35,125 nucleotides of DNA. Source: Niveispirillum sp. (lineage in GTDB: Bacteria > Pseudomonadota > Alphaproteobacteria > Azospirillales > Azospirillaceae). A program made the translations under genes and the position numbers. Of this stretch, positions 24,339 to 31,706 are shown piece after piece; position 1 is the stretch's first letter; the number at the start of each line of letters is the position of its first letter. The notes beneath the pieces were generated by a model, which was not told the origin of the DNA, made no database searches, and saw only the letters and a program-made list of their open reading frames with translations. The DNA is taken from positions 1 to 35,125 of the forward strand of contig NZ_JAGOGJ010000068.1 in NCBI RefSeq assembly GCF_017996735.1, written 5' to 3'.

Positions 24339-25040
24339 ATGACCTCGCCGGTTCATCAATTATCGACCCGCATCGCCACCGTCATGGCCACGCATCTGCG
24401 TGATGGCGGGGGCGGGCCGCTTGTTGGTGAACTGGCGCAGGAACTGTTGAACAGCCTTTCTGCCGAGAACCGGCAGGTGCTGCTGGCCGATGCGGGGCAT
24501 CTGCAGGAACGGCTCGCACAGTTGCTTCTGCCGCGGCTTTATCAGGTTAAATATCGCGACCGTGTCATGAAGGCACTGGGCGTCGGGCCGCGCGGCGATC
24601 AACCTACCCGCCTGTTCTTCAGCTACCGGCGGTCGGAGGCGGTGCAACTGGTGGCACGCATTGTGGACCGGTTCAAGACACGGCCGCAGTTTGCGATCTT
24701 CTTCGACCAGAACAACCTCACCGCCGGCCCGTTTCCGCAGCAGTTGGAACGGGCGATCCGCCTGTGCGATGTCTTCGTTCTGTTTCTGGCGCCGGAAACC
24801 CTGAAGCGCACGCATGAACCGGACGATTGGATCCGGCGGGAGATTGAAACGGCCCTGGGAGCGCAGAAACCGATCGTGCCGGTGTTGCTGGACGGGCGCG
24901 CTTTTCCCAGCGTTTCAGAGTTGCCCGCGTCGATTGCCGCAATGACGCAATTCAACGGACGGCGCTTCAACACCGATCCGCCCAACGCCTTTGAAGACAG
25001 CGTGAATGACCTGCAAAGCTGGGTGAAAATGCGACGTTGA
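24339..25040 (+). CDS. TIR-domain protein, SARM1-like, putative NADase effector
   Basis: A 233-residue protein. Residues 1-85 form a helical N-terminal domain of unknown kind. Residues ~90-228 are a TIR domain: strand A with box 1 FFSYRRS (93-99), FFDQNNLTAGPF (121-132), CDVFVLFLAPETL, then DWIRREIETAL (163-173) and PIVPVLLDG. The DWxxxEI helix places Glu168 where SARM1 has its catalytic glutamate, and the later LP-x-I-AMTQFNGRRF segment also parallels SARM1 (LP-x-DMQAVLTFNGIKW). This supports NAD cleavage rather than mere scaffolding; activity is not shown. The gene follows the large membrane-anchored protein by 3 nt with GGAG upstream, so the two are co-expressed, probably in fixed ratio. 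Downstream is 169 bp without a gene, then tRNA-Gly. Confidence 0.88.
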   Translation: MTSPVHQLSTRIATVMATHLRDGGGGPLVGELAQELLNSLSAENRQVLLADAGHLQERLAQLLLPRLYQVKYRDRVMKALGVGPRGDQPTRLFFSYRRSEAVQLVARIVDRFKTRPQFAIFFDQNNLTAGPFPQQLERAIRLCDVFVLFLAPETLKRTHEPDDWIRREIETALGAQKPIVPVLLDGRAFPSVSELPASIAAMTQFNGRRFNTDPPNAFEDSVNDLQSWVKMRR

Positions 25041-25074
25041 GCAGACGCGGGAAGCAGCGCCTGGGCGCCCGGGG

Positions 25075-25189
25075 GCATTCAGGCTGTTACCCCGCGACGG
25101 TTTCATCACGAAAGCCCACCTGTACGCGCGAGCAGACGCGACCCGCATAACGAGGCAGGTTCCGGCTTCGTATGCAGGGGCCTGAATGC
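25075..25189. repeat. Small inverted and direct repeats between the TIR gene and tRNA-Gly
   Basis: GCATTCAGGC (25075-25084) recurs inverted as GCCTGAATGC (25180-25189). GAGCAGACGCG occurs directly repeated at 25039-25049, overlapping the TIR stop codon, and at 25130-25140. Lengths of 10-11 bp are suggestive of recombination scars but could be chance. Confidence 0.4.
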
Positions 25190-25209
25190 TTGATTTCATT
25201 GGGAGGCGT

Positions 25210-25283
25210 TGGAGCGGGTGAAGGGAATCGAACCCTCGTCGTAAGCTTGGGAAGCTTCTGCTCTACCATTGAGCTACACCCGC
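25210..25283 (-). tRNA. tRNA-Gly (anticodon CCC)
   Basis: The minus strand folds as a 74-nt cloverleaf: acceptor GCGGGTG/CACCCGC, D arm GCTC-AATGGTA-GAGC, anticodon stem with loop TTCCCAA, T arm with GGTTCGATTCC, discriminator T and an encoded CCA (25210-25212). The loop gives anticodon CCC, reading GGG. Its 3' end points to the accessory two-gene locus. Confidence 0.95.
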
Positions 25284-25356
25284 GCCGGGACCGTTCTTAT
25301 ATTGGGTTCCGGGTGCCGGATCAAGGGCCTAATCGCTGCCCGGCGGTACAGTTTTG

Positions 25357-26025
25357 TCAGCGCGCCGCGCGCCGCAGACGACGTCGGGACACCGGCGTCT
25401 CCAGACCATTGCCCTGGACCGGTGATGCCGGCAGGGGCAGGGCGGTGATCTTGGCGACGGGGCGCACGGCGGCGCTGGTGCCGGTCGCGACGGAAGAGGC
25501 GGCAGCCGTCCGCAGCTTGGCGGGCTTGGCACGGCCCACCATACCGGTGACACCGGTCAGCGCCCCTTCGACCAGTTCCAGACCCTGGAACCGGGTGGGA
25601 TCGACGGGGCCGGGCAGGGAGAGGCCCGCCACCAGATCCCGCTGGAATCCGAAGCGCACATAGTAGGGCGCGTCGCCGACCAGGATGACGATACGGTGAC
25701 CCAGGGCCTTGGCGGCCTCCAGGCTGTGCCGGATCATCTTGCCACCCAGGCCTTCGCTGCGGTGCGCCGCGTCAATGGCGATGGGGCCCAGCATCAGGGC
25801 TTGCACATTGTTGCCCAGCATCACCGGCCAATAACGGATGGTGCCCAGCAACACCTCGTTGCCGGTTTCGTCCGTATCGGTCGCCACAAAGCACAGGTCG
25901 GCCACGGGGGCGACATTCTTGCGCAGGCGATAGACGGTCTTGGTGTGGCGCTTGGGGCCGAAGGAGGAGTCGAGGAGCTTTTCGATGGCGGCGGCGTGAA
26001 CCGGCTGCTCAAGCGTGATGTTCAT
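25357..26025 (-). CDS. GNAT-family N-acetyltransferase with basic C-terminal tail
   Basis: A 222-residue protein. Residues 1-150 are a GNAT domain: MNITLEQPVHAAAIEKLLDSSFG at the start, the central strand ALMLGPIAIDAAHR, the acetyl-CoA loop as RSEGLGGKMIRHSLEAA and the DAPYYVRFGF motif near the end. This is the YhbS-type layout (predicted N-acetyltransferase). The final ~70 residues are low-complexity, Ala/Val/Arg-rich and end in SRRRLRRAAR, an extension not part of the fold. ATG at 26025 is preferred to GTG at 26067 because the family starts here. Substrate is unknown. It is transcribed away from apaG. Confidence 0.88.
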   Translation of the reverse strand: MNITLEQPVHAAAIEKLLDSSFGPKRHTKTVYRLRKNVAPVADLCFVATDTDETGNEVLLGTIRYWPVMLGNNVQALMLGPIAIDAAHRSEGLGGKMIRHSLEAAKALGHRIVILVGDAPYYVRFGFQRDLVAGLSLPGPVDPTRFQGLELVEGALTGVTGMVGRAKPAKLRTAAASSVATGTSAAVRPVAKITALPLPASPVQGNGLETPVSRRRLRRAAR

Positions 26026-26027
26026 AC

Positions 26028-26416
26028 GATTGGGGTTTCCCGGCAAAATGGAATGTGGGGGAGACACTGTAGGAAGCGTCTGGCCGGGACCCCCACGCGA
26101 ATGGCGTCAGGTCCCGTGCACAAGAACCGGCCGCCCATAGGAGGGGACCGAGATCTTTCGTCGTCGCAAGGGGGTGAAGCGCAACATCGCGCGGCTCATA
26201 AGCAGTTGACCGTGATTTGCTATATGAGGCCATCCGCCCCCCGACGCAAGCGGCGTTTTCATGACGAAGTTCGCCCTGATCGGATGCACCGGCGCCCCCA
26301 TGGGATTGTAAGGCGGGGCAACCGGCCTATAATGGGGCTTTGCGGCCGCCAAACACTTGGCCGCCATGATGAAATCCGGGATCAGATCATCGGATTGGAA
26401 ATGGGAAGGGGCGGCC
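26028..26416. other. 389-bp gap between the GNAT gene and apaG
   Basis: No gene is supported. Short ORFs lack ribosome sites and family resemblance. It holds the apaG promoter (26306-26333) and presumably the divergent GNAT promoter; no repeat-family copy was seen. Confidence 0.5.
26306..26333 (+). promoter_or_regulatory. Promoter upstream of apaG
   Basis: A consensus TATAAT at 26328-26333 is preceded by TTGTAA (26306-26311) at 16 bp. The ATG of apaG lies 84 bases downstream, leaving a short leader. Confidence 0.45.
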
Positions 26417-26809
26417 ATGTATAGCGACACGACACGCGAAATCCGGGTGACGGTGGAGCCGCGCTATCTGCCCGACCAGTCACAGCCGGCGGAAAGCCAT
26501 TATGTCTGGGCCTATCATGTGCGCATCGAGAATCTGGGCCTGGAGACGGTCCGTCTGCGCACCCGTCATTGGCGCATCACCGACGCTATGGGCCGGATGA
26601 TGGAGGTGCGCGGCCCCGGTGTCGTCGGTGAACAGCCTCTGCTGCGTCCGGGGGAGGCATTCACCTATACAAGCGGTACGCCGCTTTCCACCCCGTCCGG
26701 CATCATGGTCGGGTCCTACGGTATGGAAAGCGAGGCGGGGGAAAGCTTCGACATCAATATTCCGGCCTTTTCCCTGGATAGCCCGCATCAGCCGCGTCAC
26801 CTCAACTGA
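26417..26809 (+). CDS. apaG: ApaG family protein
   Basis: A 130-residue fibronectin-like beta protein of the ApaG family, once linked to Co2+/Mg2+ resistance; its biochemical role is not settled. Typical features are the VTVEPRYLPDQS start, YVWAYHVRIENLG, RHWRITD and the glycine-rich GPGVVGEQPLLRPGEAFTYTSG turn. ATG at 26417 has GGAAGGGG six bases upstream, removing a 20-residue in-frame extension. It is in the same direction as folE but 209 bp away, so probably separate. Confidence 0.93.
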   Translation: MYSDTTREIRVTVEPRYLPDQSQPAESHYVWAYHVRIENLGLETVRLRTRHWRITDAMGRMMEVRGPGVVGEQPLLRPGEAFTYTSGTPLSTPSGIMVGSYGMESEAGESFDINIPAFSLDSPHQPRHLN

Positions 26810-26933
26810 CCGCCGCTGCCCGAAGGGCAAAAAACACAACGCCAGGGCGATATCTGAAATGGGCGCTTGAAACATTCGGCGAACAAGCCATCTGCTTCTT
26901 TTGCCGGGCCTGCTCTTGATCGTTCGAGGTAGC

Positions 26934-26963
26934 CCGGCCGGCTGGATCGGGGGAACCGGCCGG
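26934..26963 (+). other. Palindromic hairpin in the folE leader region
   Basis: CCGGCCGG (26934-26941) pairs with an identical palindromic octamer at 26956-26963, 55 bases before the folE start. Another 7-bp arm pair GCCGGGC/GCCCGGC overlaps it, so two alternative folds are possible. I do not recognise a riboswitch class. Confidence 0.35.
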
Positions 26964-27018
26964 TGTCCTGCCCAGGGATACATGCAAGCCGAACACACAC
27001 ATTGAGGAGTGCATCCCC

Positions 27019-27696
27019 GTGACCGTGCCAAAAAAGAACACTGACAAGGTTGTGCCTGGCCCCGTCCATGGCCGCCGCGCCGGACCCGCCACCACCAATC
27101 CCAACCTTGTCCGCCCCACCAAGGCCGAGGCCGAGGCCGCCGTCCGCACCCTGATCCGCTGGGCCGGCGACGACCCAGACCGTGAAGGGCTGGTCGGCAC
27201 GCCCGACCGCGTCGTCCGTTCCTACGAGGAATTCTTCGCCGGCTATGAGGTGGACCCGGTCGATCTTCTGGCCCGCACGTTCGAGGAGACGGACGGGTAT
27301 GACGAGATGGTGGTGTTGCGCAATATCCGGCTGGAAAGCTATTGCGAGCATCACATGGTGCCGATCATCGGCAAGGTCCATATCGCCTATCTGCCGCGCA
27401 ACCGCGTGGTCGGCATCTCCAAACTGGCGCGGGTGGCCGAGGTCTATGCCAAGCGTCTGCAGATCCAGGAGAAGATGACGGCCCAGATCGCCAACACCAT
27501 CGAGGAGGTACTGGAGCCCCTTGGGGTGGCGGTGGTGATCGAGGCGACGCACCAGTGCATGACGACCCGCGGCATCCACAAGCCCGGCGTCACCATGGTG
27601 ACCAGCCGCATGCTGGGTGCCTTCCGCGAGGATGAGAAGACCCGGCGAGAGTTCCTGGCCATGATCGGCAACCCGGCCAGCGGCGGCGAGGGCTGA
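27019..27696 (+). CDS. folE: GTP cyclohydrolase I
   Basis: A 225-residue enzyme that converts GTP to 7,8-dihydroneopterin triphosphate plus formate, the first step of folate (and queuosine) synthesis. The zinc ligands are Cys109 and His112 in YCEHHMVP and Cys180 in HQCMTTRG. GISKLARVAEVYAKRLQIQE and the GVTMVTSRMLGAFRED end are the family signatures. The first ~30 residues are a basic, Pro-rich leader. The start is GTG at 27019 after GAGGAG at ~11 bases. A bidirectional terminator follows. Confidence 0.96.
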   Translation: MTVPKKNTDKVVPGPVHGRRAGPATTNPNLVRPTKAEAEAAVRTLIRWAGDDPDREGLVGTPDRVVRSYEEFFAGYEVDPVDLLARTFEETDGYDEMVVLRNIRLESYCEHHMVPIIGKVHIAYLPRNRVVGISKLARVAEVYAKRLQIQEKMTAQIANTIEEVLEPLGVAVVIEATHQCMTTRGIHKPGVTMVTSRMLGAFREDEKTRREFLAMIGNPASGGEG

Positions 27697-27717
27697 TTTC
27701 GTCCCACACGGAATGAT

Positions 27718-27754
27718 GAAAAGGGGCGAACCTTTGTCGGGTTCGCCCTTTTTC
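27718..27754. terminator. Bidirectional terminator between folE and the XRE gene
   Basis: Stem AAAGGGGCGAACC / GGTTCGCCCTTTTTC with a short loop, flanked by an A-run on the left and a T-run on the right. It serves the convergent folE and XRE genes. Confidence 0.8.
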
Positions 27755-27980
27755 ATCTGCCCGTCGATGCCCTGTCCCCCTGCCACTGGAACACGCTTTC
27801 CAGCGGCACCCGGAACACCTGCGCGATGCGGAAGGCGGCTTCCAGGCTGGGGGAATATTTTCCCTGTTCGATGGCCGCGACCGTCTGGCGCGTCACGCCG
27901 ATCCGGTCGGCCAGGTCCTGCTGCGTCATCTCGCCGGCTTCGAAGCGCAAGCGGCGGATATGGTTGGTGAAGGGCAGCAT
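27753..27980 (-). CDS. Small XRE-family transcriptional regulator
   Basis: A 75-residue single-domain Cro/C1-type helix-turn-helix protein. The helices read NHIRRLRFEAGEMTQQDLAD, RIGVTRQTVAAIEQGKYSPS and LEAAFRIAQVF, ending in PLESVFQW. This short YozG-like type is usually paired with a small membrane protein, as here: it starts 3 nt after the stop of the upstream membrane-protein gene. It is likely to regulate that operon through the palindromes near 28441-28460. Confidence 0.92.
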   Translation of the reverse strand: MLPFTNHIRRLRFEAGEMTQQDLADRIGVTRQTVAAIEQGKYSPSLEAAFRIAQVFRVPLESVFQWQGDRASTGR

Positions 27981-27983
27981 GGC

Positions 27984-28421
27984 TCACCAGCCGCGGCGAT
28001 AGACGAAGGCAATCGTGCCCAGTCGGGCCAGTTCAGCCACCGACAGGGCGCAGAACATCAAATTCACCAGCAGCAGCTTATCGGAGCCGTAGTGGAGGCT
28101 CAGCATGGCGGCGATGGTGCCGGTCACCAGCACATAAAAGCCGCTGCGCGTGCCGAGCAGCGCCACCTGCCGATCTCGTTCATCAGCGGCGCTACGTACC
28201 TTGCCCCCGCTGCGTAATGCCAGCATCACGGCCAGGATGATGGCGATGACGATCTGACCCACGATCACTCCCAGGATGCAGACCATCAGCCAGATGAACT
28301 GTCCGCCGCCGGGCACGGTGGCCCACCCCAGATAGGCGCCGAACACCGGGATAAAATAGGCCCCACTGAAACCCAGCAGCGCCAGCAATTGCATCCAGGC
28401 AAGCCTTTCCCGGAACGACAT
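27984..28421 (-). CDS. Small four-helix membrane protein, partner of XRE regulator (DUF2178-like)
   Basis: A 145-residue inner-membrane protein with four hydrophobic segments (WMQLLALLGFSGAYFIPVF; FIWLMVCILGVIVGQIVIAIIL; a helix after SGFYVLVTG; LLLVNLMFCALSVAEL). Between helices 2 and 3 is a charged loop with the DERDRQ motif, which is common in the membrane proteins that accompany YozG-type regulators. ATG at 28421 has GGAGG eight bases upstream; a longer in-frame start at 28484 would lie in the promoter. It is the first gene of a two-gene operon with the XRE regulator. Function is unknown; a membrane signal linked to the regulator is possible. Confidence 0.82.
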   Translation of the reverse strand: MSFRERLAWMQLLALLGFSGAYFIPVFGAYLGWATVPGGGQFIWLMVCILGVIVGQIVIAIILAVMLALRSGGKVRSAADERDRQVALLGTRSGFYVLVTGTIAAMLSLHYGSDKLLLVNLMFCALSVAELARLGTIAFVYRRGW

Positions 28422-28440
28422 GTTAAATCCTCCATTCGTG

Positions 28441-28489
28441 ATGTTAGGTATTTTTAACATTATGTCGGCGATACCTCCCTGCATGTCAA
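28441..28489 (-). promoter_or_regulatory. Promoter and palindromic operator of the membrane protein-XRE operon
   Basis: On the minus strand TTGACA (28484-28489) is followed by GACATA/CATAAT within 28459-28466 (17-19 bp spacing). A perfect inverted repeat ATGTTA-N8-TAACAT (28441-28460) covers the expected start site. A looser ATGT...ACAT pair overlaps the -35. The whole stretch is AT-rich compared with its surroundings. Confidence 0.55.
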
Positions 28490-28888
28490 ATATCTTTTAC
28501 ATTCCTTCCCCCTGGGGATCGGAAAATTTATGTCCTGAACCCTGGTCCTTGATGTCTCGTTGAGGCCGAGGCCCTGCGGGGGGAGGGCGTGCCTGTGGCA
28601 AGCGTCCCTGCCTGCGGGCGGTGAGCTGGGCTTCGAACCGCCAGGGATGCAGCCATGCCCTGACAGGCGCGGAAATCCGGGGATTCCGCTTGACCCGGGG
28701 CAGGGTTTGGCGCATCAACCCACGCATATCGACGCCCGCCCGCGCGGGACCGTGCTGGACGACATCCCGGCCCGGCCCCGCGACGCGTGGGCGCGTACCC
28801 GTTCCGGGCCACCGGAACCCGGTCGATAGGGTGCCTTCATGGCGCCGGGTGCGTTCATCCCTCAATCATCTAAATGTGGAGACATCCG
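28490..28888. other. ~400-bp gap upstream of rpsO
   Basis: I see no convincing gene: possible ORFs on both strands lack ribosome sites and have Arg/Pro/Gly-rich, unpatterned translations. A small stem GGAAATCC/GGATTCC lies near 28672-28690. It must hold the rpsO promoter and leader; a TTGACC near 28690 is the only -35-like element noted. Confidence 0.4.
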
Positions 28889-29158
28889 ATGTCGATCACG
28901 GCTGAGCGCAAGACTGCGCTGATCGCAGAATACAAGACCAACGAAACCGATACCGGTTCGCCGGAAGTGCAGGTCGCCATCCTGACCGAGCGCATCAACA
29001 ACCTGACCGAACACCTGAAGACCCACTCGAAGGATTTCCATTCGCGTCGTGGTCTGCTGGTGATGGTCGGTCAGCGCCGCCGTCTGCTGGATTACACCAA
29101 GGGCAAGGACAAGGCTCGCTATGACAGCCTGATCCAGCGCCTGGGCCTGCGCCGCTAA
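28889..29158 (+). CDS. rpsO: 30S ribosomal protein S15
   Basis: An 89-residue primary rRNA-binding protein of the small subunit platform, the same length as the E. coli protein. The core reads NETDTGSPEVQVAILTERI, LKTHSKDFHSRRGLL and RRRLLDYTKGKDKARYDSLI, all diagnostic for S15. ATG at 28889 has GGAG eight bases upstream; an in-frame ATG at 28874 is too far up. It precedes pnp, the common bacterial order, but the usual upstream neighbour truB is absent. Confidence 0.98.
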   Translation: MSITAERKTALIAEYKTNETDTGSPEVQVAILTERINNLTEHLKTHSKDFHSRRGLLVMVGQRRRLLDYTKGKDKARYDSLIQRLGLRR

Positions 29159-29337
29159 GGCGTGGGGCGGATCGCGACGGTTACAGACCCGAACGCCCAA
29201 GGTGATGTTCGACGTGAACATGAAGCCCACCGCACACACCCCGTTCCTGCCCCGCTCCGGCGGTGGGGGATGGCGTGCCGGCGGCGGGCACCTGGGCGGT
29301 GGGAACCGTCGGGACCCGCGTCAGAGTTGAGGTGTGG

Positions 29338-29373
29338 ACGGCCAGCCGGGACCCCTTCCGGCTGGCCGTTTTT
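29338..29373 (+). terminator. Intrinsic terminator between rpsO and pnp
   Basis: A perfect 12-bp stem ACGGCCAGCCGG/CCGGCTGGCCGT with an 8-base loop followed by five T. It should end most rpsO transcripts; pnp then needs read-through or a promoter in 29374-29505. The rest of the 347-bp gap (29159-29505) has no gene I can support. Confidence 0.85.
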
Positions 29374-29505
29374 CCATGCGCGCCGTGCGGAGTGCGCAGA
29401 AATGCTGTACTGAAGGGGCAAGAAACAGGCGGGGCCGTCCGAACGGGCCCCGGCCCGGCCGCCCAATCCGGGGTGTTGCGGGTTTCGGATGGAAGGATCG
29501 ATACG

Positions 29506-31629
29506 ATGTTCAAGGTGTTCCGCAAGGAAATGGAATGGGGCGGTCGCAAGCTGGTTATCGAGACCGGCAAGATCGCCCGTCAGGCCGATGGCGCCGTCAT
29601 GGTCAGCTATGGCGACACGGTCGTGCTCTGCACCGCCGTCGGCGCCAAGTCGCCGAAGCCGGGCGTGGATTTTTTCCCGCTGACGGTGAATTACCAGGAA
29701 AAGGCCTTCGCCGCGGGCAAGATCCCCGGCGGCTTCTTCAAGCGTGAAGGCCGTCCCACGGAAAAGGAAGTGCTGGTCAGCCGCCTGATCGACCGCCCGA
29801 TCCGTCCGCTGTTCGTCGATGGCTATCGCTGCGAGACGCAGGTCGTCTGCACCGTGCTGAGCCACGATCTGGAAAATGATCCCGACATCGTCGCCATGAT
29901 CGGTGCGTCCGCCGCGCTGACCATCTCCGGTCTGCCCTTCCTGGGCCCCATCGGTGCGGCCCGCGTCGGCTATGAAAGCGGTCAGTTCATCCTGAACCCG
30001 ACCGCCGATCAGGTGGAAAACGCCACCCTGGATCTGGTCGTCGCCGGTACGCAGGAAGGCGTGCTGATGGTCGAGTCCGAGGCCAAGGAGCTGTCGGAAG
30101 AGATCATGCTGGGCGCCGTCATGTTCGGCCATGCCCAGTTCCAGCCGGTGATCGACCTGATCATCAGCTTGGCGGAAGATGCCGCCAAGGAACCCCGCGA
30201 CATCGCCCCGCCGGCCTTTGACAAGGCCGCCGTCAAGGCCCGCATCCTGGAAGTGGCCGGCGCCGACGTGAAGGCCGCCTATTCGATCCTGGTCAAGCAG
30301 GACCGGTACGCCGCCGTGGGTGCCGCCAAGGACAAGGCCAAGACCGAGCTGAAGGACGAGTTCGCGCCCGAGGCCATTTCCGAGATGTTCAAGGAAGTGG
30401 AAGCCGACGTACTGCGCGGCGCCGTTCTGGACACGGGCAAGCGCATCGACGGCCGCACCACGGTCGATATCCGCCCCATCGTGGCCGAAGTGGGCATTCT
30501 GCCCCGCGCCCATGGGTCGGCCCTGTTCACCCGCGGTGAGACGCAGGCGCTGGTCGTTGCCACGCTGGGCACCAACCAGGATGAGCAGATCATTGACGCG
30601 CTGGAAGGCGAATACCGCGAAAGCTTCATGCTGCATTACAACTTCCCCCCCTACAGCGTGGGTGAAGCCGGCCGCATGGGTTCGCCGGGCCGTCGCGAGA
30701 TCGGCCACGGCAAGCTGGCCTGGCGCGCCATCCACCCGCTGCTGCCGTCCAAGGAAGATTTCCCCTACACGCTGCGCGTCGTGTCGGAAATCACGGAATC
30801 GAACGGTTCCTCTTCCATGGCCACGGTCTGCGGCACTTCCTTGTCGCTGATGGATGCCGGCGCCCCGCTGGCCCGCCCCATCGCCGGCATCGCCATGGGT
30901 CTGATCAAGGAAGGCGAGAAGTTCGCTGTCCTGTCCGACATCCTGGGTGACGAAGATCACTTGGGCGACATGGACTTCAAGGTCGCCGGCACCGAGGCGG
31001 GCGTCACCGCCCTGCAGATGGACATCAAGATCACTTCCATCACGGAAGAGATCATGAAGGTCGCCCTGGCCCAGGCCCAGAAGGGCCGCATCCACATCTT
31101 GGGTGAGATGAACAAGGCGCTGAATACCGCGCGCGGCGAAGTGTCGGGCAATGCCCCGCGCATCACCGTCATCAACATCCCCAAGGAGAAGATCCGCGAC
31201 GTCATCGGTTCGGGCGGTAAGGTCATCCGCGAGATCGTGGAGCAGACCGGCGCCAAGATCGACATCGAGGATGACGGCACCGTCAAGGTCTCCGCCGTTG
31301 ACAGCAAGTGCTCCGACGCCGCCATCAAGTGGATCAAGGGTATCGTCGCCGAGCCGGAAGTGGGCGAAGTCTATGACGGCAAGGTCGTCAAGGTCATGGA
31401 TTTCGGCGCCTTCGTGAACTTCCTGGGCAGCCGTGACGGTCTGGTCCACATCTCCGAACTGAAGAACGAGCGCGTGGCCAAGGTCACCGACGTCGTGAAG
31501 CAGGGCGATGCGGTCAAGGTCAAGGTCCTGGGCTTCGACGATCGCGGCAAGGTCAAGCTGTCGATGAAGGTCGTCGATCAGGTGACTGGCGAAGACCTGT
31601 CCAAGAAGGCCGAAGCCGCAGAGGGCTGA
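29506..31629 (+). CDS. pnp: Polyribonucleotide nucleotidyltransferase (PNPase)
   Basis: A 707-residue phosphorolytic 3'-5' exoribonuclease, a trimer that works in mRNA decay. Two RNase PH domains are seen (first with GGFFKREGRPTEKEVLVSRLIDRPIRPLF, quoted in part; second with RAHGSALFTRGETQALVVATLG and the DILGDEDHLGDMDFKVAGT catalytic loop), separated by the helical domain. A KH domain (KIRDVIGSGGKVIREI) and an S1 domain (GKVVKVMDFGAFVNFLG) close the protein. ATG at 29506 has GGAAGG ten bases upstream; a much longer in-frame extension crosses the rpsO terminator and is rejected. In E. coli pnp autoregulates through its leader; whether that holds here is not visible. Confidence 0.98.
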   Translation: MFKVFRKEMEWGGRKLVIETGKIARQADGAVMVSYGDTVVLCTAVGAKSPKPGVDFFPLTVNYQEKAFAAGKIPGGFFKREGRPTEKEVLVSRLIDRPIRPLFVDGYRCETQVVCTVLSHDLENDPDIVAMIGASAALTISGLPFLGPIGAARVGYESGQFILNPTADQVENATLDLVVAGTQEGVLMVESEAKELSEEIMLGAVMFGHAQFQPVIDLIISLAEDAAKEPRDIAPPAFDKAAVKARILEVAGADVKAAYSILVKQDRYAAVGAAKDKAKTELKDEFAPEAISEMFKEVEADVLRGAVLDTGKRIDGRTTVDIRPIVAEVGILPRAHGSALFTRGETQALVVATLGTNQDEQIIDALEGEYRESFMLHYNFPPYSVGEAGRMGSPGRREIGHGKLAWRAIHPLLPSKEDFPYTLRVVSEITESNGSSSMATVCGTSLSLMDAGAPLARPIAGIAMGLIKEGEKFAVLSDILGDEDHLGDMDFKVAGTEAGVTALQMDIKITSITEEIMKVALAQAQKGRIHILGEMNKALNTARGEVSGNAPRITVINIPKEKIRDVIGSGGKVIREIVEQTGAKIDIEDDGTVKVSAVDSKCSDAAIKWIKGIVAEPEVGEVYDGKVVKVMDFGAFVNFLGSRDGLVHISELKNERVAKVTDVVKQGDAVKVKVLGFDDRGKVKLSMKVVDQVTGEDLSKKAEAAEG

Positions 31630-31667
31630 TGCCTTCTGCCGCGTCCCGGCTTCTGGATTGGGTGTTA

Positions 31668-31700
31668 ATACCGACGGTCACTCTTTCAAGCCGATGGTAT
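31668..31700. repeat. Lone hairpin related to hairpin 1 of repeat copy A
   Basis: ATACCGACGGTCA pairs with CCGATGGTAT downstream of pnp. Aligned with 1767-1801 it has the same length and about two thirds identical bases, including both outer arms. No linker, GGAT-loop stem or tail accompanies it. Confidence 0.5.
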
Positions 31701-31706
31701 AAATGG

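Noticed and set aside
21500..25283. Integrated phage or plasmid island with att sites
   Set aside because: No integrase, no duplicated tRNA 3' end and no exact direct repeats longer than 11 bp were found; only tRNA adjacency remains suggestive.
26262..26312. 15-codon ORF MTKFALIGCTGAPMGL before apaG
   Set aside because: Too short, no ribosome site, and it overlaps the likely apaG promoter.
28497..28865. 122-codon minus-strand ORF upstream of rpsO
   Set aside because: Arg/Pro/Gly-rich translation without pattern or ribosome site; it reads antisense to the rpsO leader.
29205..29221. ATGTTC-N5-GAACAT palindrome in the rpsO-pnp gap, LexA-like
   Set aside because: Spacing does not fit the alphaproteobacterial GTTC-N7-GTTC SOS box, and the genes are not SOS genes.
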